In this document: positions 60,945 through 64,000 of the stretch, one piece after another
Position numbering within the stretch: position 1 is the first letter of the stretch
How the letters are laid out: each line of letters starts with the position of its first letter
Assembly (NCBI RefSeq): GCF_001112925.1
Contig: NZ_CPYD01000001.1
Location: 496,001-560,000, forward strand
Reading direction: 5' to 3'
From: Yersinia nurmii
GTDB taxonomy: Bacteria > Pseudomonadota > Gammaproteobacteria > Enterobacterales > Enterobacteriaceae
Length of the DNA: 64,000 nucleotides
Translations under genes and position numbers: made by a program
The notes under the pieces: model-generated
Told to the model about the DNA's origin: nothing
The model's database searches: none
The model's input: only the letters and a program-made list of their open reading frames with translations

Positions 60945-61964
60945 CTACAGGAACATCAGGAAATACAGTAAGAATACGTTAACAATCAATAAAGTTACGC
61001 CGGTTGGAATCTGCGCCTTAATCACCGCATTCTTGTCAGGCAACTCCAGTAGCGCTGCCGGAACGATATTAAAGTTAGCGGCCATTGGTGTCATGAGCGT
61101 GCCACAATAACCGGAAAACATCCCGATAGCCGCCATAACCGCCGGATTACCGCCGTGCTGTAATACCAGAATTGGGATCCCGATCCCAGCGGTAACAATC
61201 GGGAATGCCGCAAACGCATTCCCCATAATCATGGTGAGCACCGCCATGCCGATAGCATAGACGGCTACGGCGATAAAGCGATGATCGACAGCCAGATATT
61301 CTTGCGTCAAATGGGCAATCGCCGTTCCCACGCCCGCTGTGGTGAATAACAGGCCTAAAGTGGCTAATATCTGCGGCAGAATAAAGGCCCAACCGATGGA
61401 ATCCAGTAAACGGCGCGCTTCCTGAACCGGCTGCGCGGCAGTTTCTTTCGTCATCACCACGGCAATAATCAGGCCGAGCACACAGCCTAGGGTCATAGAG
61501 AACAGCGTCACCAACGTGGCATGGTTACCGCTGCCAAACACCCACAAATCTAACGCTGGAATGTTGTTGAATAACAGGACGCCAATGACCGTTACGACCG
61601 GAATTGCTAGCGCTGGAATAAACAGGCGGTTCCCCAGTTTCTTAGCGCTCACTTCGCGCTCCACCGGCGTGCGCTGATGATAGCGACCTAACCGAACGCC
61701 ACCAAAACCGGCGATCAGCGCCATAATGACCACCACCACGCCCACGGTGATATTCAGAATGCGTTTCTCATCCGGGCCGTCGCCGCCCAGCGTATTGGCC
61801 AAACGGTAAGTCCAGTCTCCTACCAGAAAAATCAGTCCGTACAATCCCCAAAACAGACCGGTGGTAATTCGACGCGGGTTAGCTTTGTCGCGAAATGACA
61901 TAAAGGCGACAATCAGTAGCACTACGCCCGCCAGCCAATAGAGATATTGTTGTTGGAATATCAT
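60945..61964 (-). CDS. DUF979-family membrane protein (putative 5-oxoproline permease component)
   Basis: A 339-residue membrane protein with about nine hydrophobic segments and the family core [20 protein letters not shown] and [20 protein letters not shown]979 genes usually occur next to DUF969 and pcp. The biochemical role has not been shown to my knowledge; the setting suggests uptake of 5-oxoproline or related peptides. It overlaps the DUF969 gene by 4 nt (ATGA). Confidence 0.8.
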   Translation of the reverse strand: MIFQQQYLYWLAGVVLLIVAFMSFRDKANPRRITTGLFWGLYGLIFLVGDWTYRLANTLGGDGPDEKRILNITVGVVVVIMALIAGFGGVRLGRYHQRTPVEREVSAKKLGNRLFIPALAIPVVTVIGVLLFNNIPALDLWVFGSGNHATLVTLFSMTLGCVLGLIIAVVMTKETAAQPVQEARRLLDSIGWAFILPQILATLGLLFTTAGVGTAIAHLTQEYLAVDHRFIAVAVYAIGMAVLTMIMGNAFAAFPIVTAGIGIPILVLQHGGNPAVMAAIGMFSGYCGTLMTPMAANFNIVPAALLELPDKNAVIKAQIPTGVTLLIVNVFLLYFLMFL

Positions 61965-62692
61965 TTCGACGCCCCTTTCTCAGCCAATGCCGACTGATTC
62001 AGCGCCGTCAGTTCTGCCGCCAGTTGTTTATCTAAACGCTGCAAGCGATATGCGTGAATGATAAATGCACAAATCGCAGTCGGAATTCCCCACAGGGCAA
62101 TATGCAGCGGTTCGGTTTGAATACCGCCAGACTCCAGCATAAAGTTATGCATAAAGATAATCGCACCGAATGCGACGAATATATCTTCCCCAAAGAATAA
62201 TCCCACGTTATCCGTGGCCGCCGACATAGCACGCAAACGGTAGCGAACTTTCGCCGGTAATTCGCCATAACGCGTTTCCGCCGCACCTTCGGCCATCGGA
62301 GCCAATAAAGGACGGACCATTTGCGGATGTCCGCCCAGACTGGTCAACCCCAGCGCTGCCGTGGCTTCACGCACAAACAGATACACAATCAGCAGACGAC
62401 CAGAGGTAGCGCTTTTTATTTGTGAAATCCATGCCTGCGCCCGTTCCTTCAGGCCGTGGCGCTCCAGTAGACCTATTACCGCCAGCGGCAGTAATAAAAT
62501 CAGCGGCAGGTTTCGGGTATTCAAAAAACCTTCACCCAGTTTTTCTAATATGGTGGCGATAGGCATCAAAGCCGCTACGCCGGTAATAATGCCGGCGGTA
62601 ATCACCACCAATACGGCATTAATACGCATTAAAAATCCGATGACAATTGCCGCAATACCAATGAGCGGCCAGAGATTGACGGTCTGTTCCAA
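61961..62692 (-). CDS. DUF969-family membrane protein (putative 5-oxoproline permease component)
   Basis: A 243-residue membrane protein with about six hydrophobic segments; characteristic GFLMRINAVLVVITAGIITG and SLGGHPQMVRPLLAPMAEGA. I choose a TTG start (reads MEQTVNLWPLIG) because AGGAG lies 7 nt upstream and the family begins there; a longer frame to 62968 runs into pxpA in another frame and is not plausible. It lies about 80 nt after pxpA and is probably in the same operon. Confidence 0.8.
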   Translation of the reverse strand: MEQTVNLWPLIGIAAIVIGFLMRINAVLVVITAGIITGVAALMPIATILEKLGEGFLNTRNLPLILLLPLAVIGLLERHGLKERAQAWISQIKSATSGRLLIVYLFVREATAALGLTSLGGHPQMVRPLLAPMAEGAAETRYGELPAKVRYRLRAMSAATDNVGLFFGEDIFVAFGAIIFMHNFMLESGGIQTEPLHIALWGIPTAICAFIIHAYRLQRLDKQLAAELTALNQSALAEKGASK

Positions 62693-62771
62693 ATGTATTC
62701 TCCTATCCTGGGTTCTGATCAAGTGTTCACAATTCCGCCAGGGCCAGGCGGTTATGATTATTAACGCCCTA

Positions 62772-63509
62772 TCAGCTCGCACCGATGTTGATATTTTTCT
62801 GTATAAAACTGTCATAGAGGCGACGAGCAAAAGCCAGTGCGTGCTCGCCATCACCGTGAACACAGACGGTATCTGCCTGTACCGGCACCCAAGTGCCGTC
62901 ACGGGACAGAACCCGCCGCTGCTGTACCATTTCCAGCGTTTGAGACAATGCCAGTTCATCGCTTTCAATCAACGCATCCGGCTCGCTGCGCGGAACCAGC
63001 GAACCATCAGCCTGATAACGACGATCGGCAAAAACTTCCTGTCGGGTAGATAAACCGGCGCGTTGCCCGGCAAGAATTAATTCGCTACCCGCCAATCCAA
63101 CCAGAGACAAATTGGAATCGACGGCTTTCACCGCCTGAGCAATGGCGTCTGCCAACTGCGGATCTTTCGCAGCCTGGTTATACAGCATGCCGTGAGGCTT
63201 AACGTGCTGCATTCGTCCGCCCTCTGCCTTCACGATAGCCGCCAGCGCCCCAAGCTGATAAATCACCTGTGCATAAACGGTTTCTGGCGGCAGTTGCATC
63301 GCGGTGCGGCCAAAGTTCTCCCGATCGGGAAAGCTGGGATGAGCGCCAATAGCCACACGAAACTCCATCGCCCAGCGTACCGACTGCCGCATAATTTCAG
63401 CGTCTCCCGCATGGAAACCGCAGGCAATATTAGCGGAGCTGACTAACTGCAATAATTCACGATCGTTGGCGCAGCCTTCGCCCAAATCTGCGTTTAAATC
63501 GACTTTCAT
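62772..63509 (-). CDS. pxpA: 5-oxoprolinase subunit A
   Basis: PxpA (YbgL, LamB/YcsF family) works with PxpB and PxpC to convert 5-oxoproline to glutamate with ATP. The family start [12 protein letters not shown] and the block [13 protein letters not shown] are present, as is [11 protein letters not shown]. Length 245 agrees with E. coli (244). It overlaps pxpC by 4 nt (ATGA). Confidence 0.94.
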   Translation of the reverse strand: MKVDLNADLGEGCANDRELLQLVSSANIACGFHAGDAEIMRQSVRWAMEFRVAIGAHPSFPDRENFGRTAMQLPPETVYAQVIYQLGALAAIVKAEGGRMQHVKPHGMLYNQAAKDPQLADAIAQAVKAVDSNLSLVGLAGSELILAGQRAGLSTRQEVFADRRYQADGSLVPRSEPDALIESDELALSQTLEMVQQRRVLSRDGTWVPVQADTVCVHGDGEHALAFARRLYDSFIQKNINIGAS

Positions 63510-64000
63510 TTGGCCTCCACCGGGTGGAAACCCGTAGCCAAACCTCGTTCAATTTGTTGCAAATACAGCTGTTGTTCGGCTTTAGCTTTCAAAGCGTCTT
63601 CCAGCGTACATTTGATAAAATGCACTGGTTCTCCCAAACGAATTTGCGCCAAATGGAAGAGATCGGCTTCGATCACGCAGGCAATTCGCGGATAACCGCC
63701 AGTAGTTTGCGCATCTGCCATTAACACAATGGGCTGACCATTATGCGGCACCTGCACCACTCCTGGCAGTAAACCGTGGGATAACATTTCCCGAGTGGTA
63801 TTGCGGGATAACTCGCCGCCGGTCAGACGGTAACCCATCCGATTACTTTGCGGGCTAAGCTGCCACGCACTGCGCCAGAACGACTCTTGCGCACTGGAGG
63901 AAAACTCGTGATATTCCGGCCCCGGCACCGCCCGCACTCGGTTACCAAACAGTAATTGTTTAATGCCTACGGATTCCTTAGGTAAACGGCTCGCTTTGCC
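63506..64000 (-). CDS. pxpC: 5-oxoprolinase subunit C, C-terminal part (cut by window edge)
   Basis: About 164 C-terminal residues of a biotin-dependent carboxyltransferase-like protein of the PxpC (YbgK) type: [30 protein letters not shown] and [12 protein letters not shown] are family motifs. The frame is open to the window end, so the N-terminal half and probably pxpB lie beyond it. It overlaps pxpA by 4 nt. Confidence 0.92.
   Translation of the reverse strand, partial: GKASRLPKESVGIKQLLFGNRVRAVPGPEYHEFSSSAQESFWRSAWQLSPQSNRMGYRLTGGELSRNTTREMLSHGLLPGVVQVPHNGQPIVLMADAQTTGGYPRIACVIEADLFHLAQIRLGEPVHFIKCTLEDALKAKAEQQLYLQQIERGLATGFHPVEAK

Noticed and set aside
62693-62968. N-terminal extension of the DUF969 protein
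   Set aside because: The extra 92 codons overlap pxpA in another frame and lack family similarity; a TTG with AGGAG at 62692 is a better start.

Overview
The window looks like chromosome of a Yersinia-like enterobacterium (Enterobacterales, probably Yersiniaceae). Nearly every gene matches a familiar enterobacterial housekeeping gene in length and motifs, and the order follows the E. coli segment from uvrB/bio through gal, aroG, nadA, tol-pal, cyd, suc-sdh and gltA. The AT-leaning composition, an ERIC-like element and a pcp/pxp cluster beside nei and gltA point to Yersinia rather than Escherichia. The genus is an inference; no 16S sequence is present.

Layout. 1-1178 is the 5' part of uvrB (minus strand) with LexA and DnaA boxes upstream. 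2258-5370 is an accessory insert: an orphan UrtE-like ABC ATPase with a degenerate signature motif, then a CesT-type secretion chaperone followed 2 nt later by a 595-residue protein of unknown function, flanked by long inverted repeats. 5831-10813 is the biotin cluster bioBFCD and divergent bioA around a BirA operator. 10923-18726 holds pgl, ybhA, the molybdate transporter modABC, acrZ, modE and modF. 18919-24855 holds a CPBP membrane protease, galETKM with both gal operators, and psiF. gpmA (Fur box) and aroG follow. 27322-31118 is a BvgAS/EvgAS-like phosphorelay pair.

31200-34125 has zitB, pnuC and nadA, with an unannotated 33-codon frame between nadA and pnuC. 34697-35801 is a tRNA-Lys(UUU) operon: five intact genes plus three 135-137 nt units that each end in a copy of the tRNA 3' end, resembling the rtT repeats known from E. 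coli tyrT. 35984-41568 is cpoB-pal-tolB-tolA-tolR-tolQ-ybgC. 41696-44845 is cydABX-ybgE. A periplasmic 5'-nucleotidase is divergent from cydA. 47598-57388 is sdhCDAB-sucABCD, with an ERIC-like element in the sucD 3' UTR. gltA is divergent from sdhC. nei, pcp, a DUF979/DUF969 membrane pair, pxpA and partial pxpC close the window.

How the genes work together. The cyd, sdh, suc and gltA blocks form the TCA-cycle and respiratory core. tol-pal maintains the envelope. bio, mod, nad, gal and aroG supply cofactors, sugars and aromatic precursors. The last block probably releases, imports and hydrolyses 5-oxoproline. The parts least explained by known biology are the chaperone/effector-like pair, the tRNA-derived repeat units, the two-component pair without an adjacent target, and the nadA-pnuC small frame.
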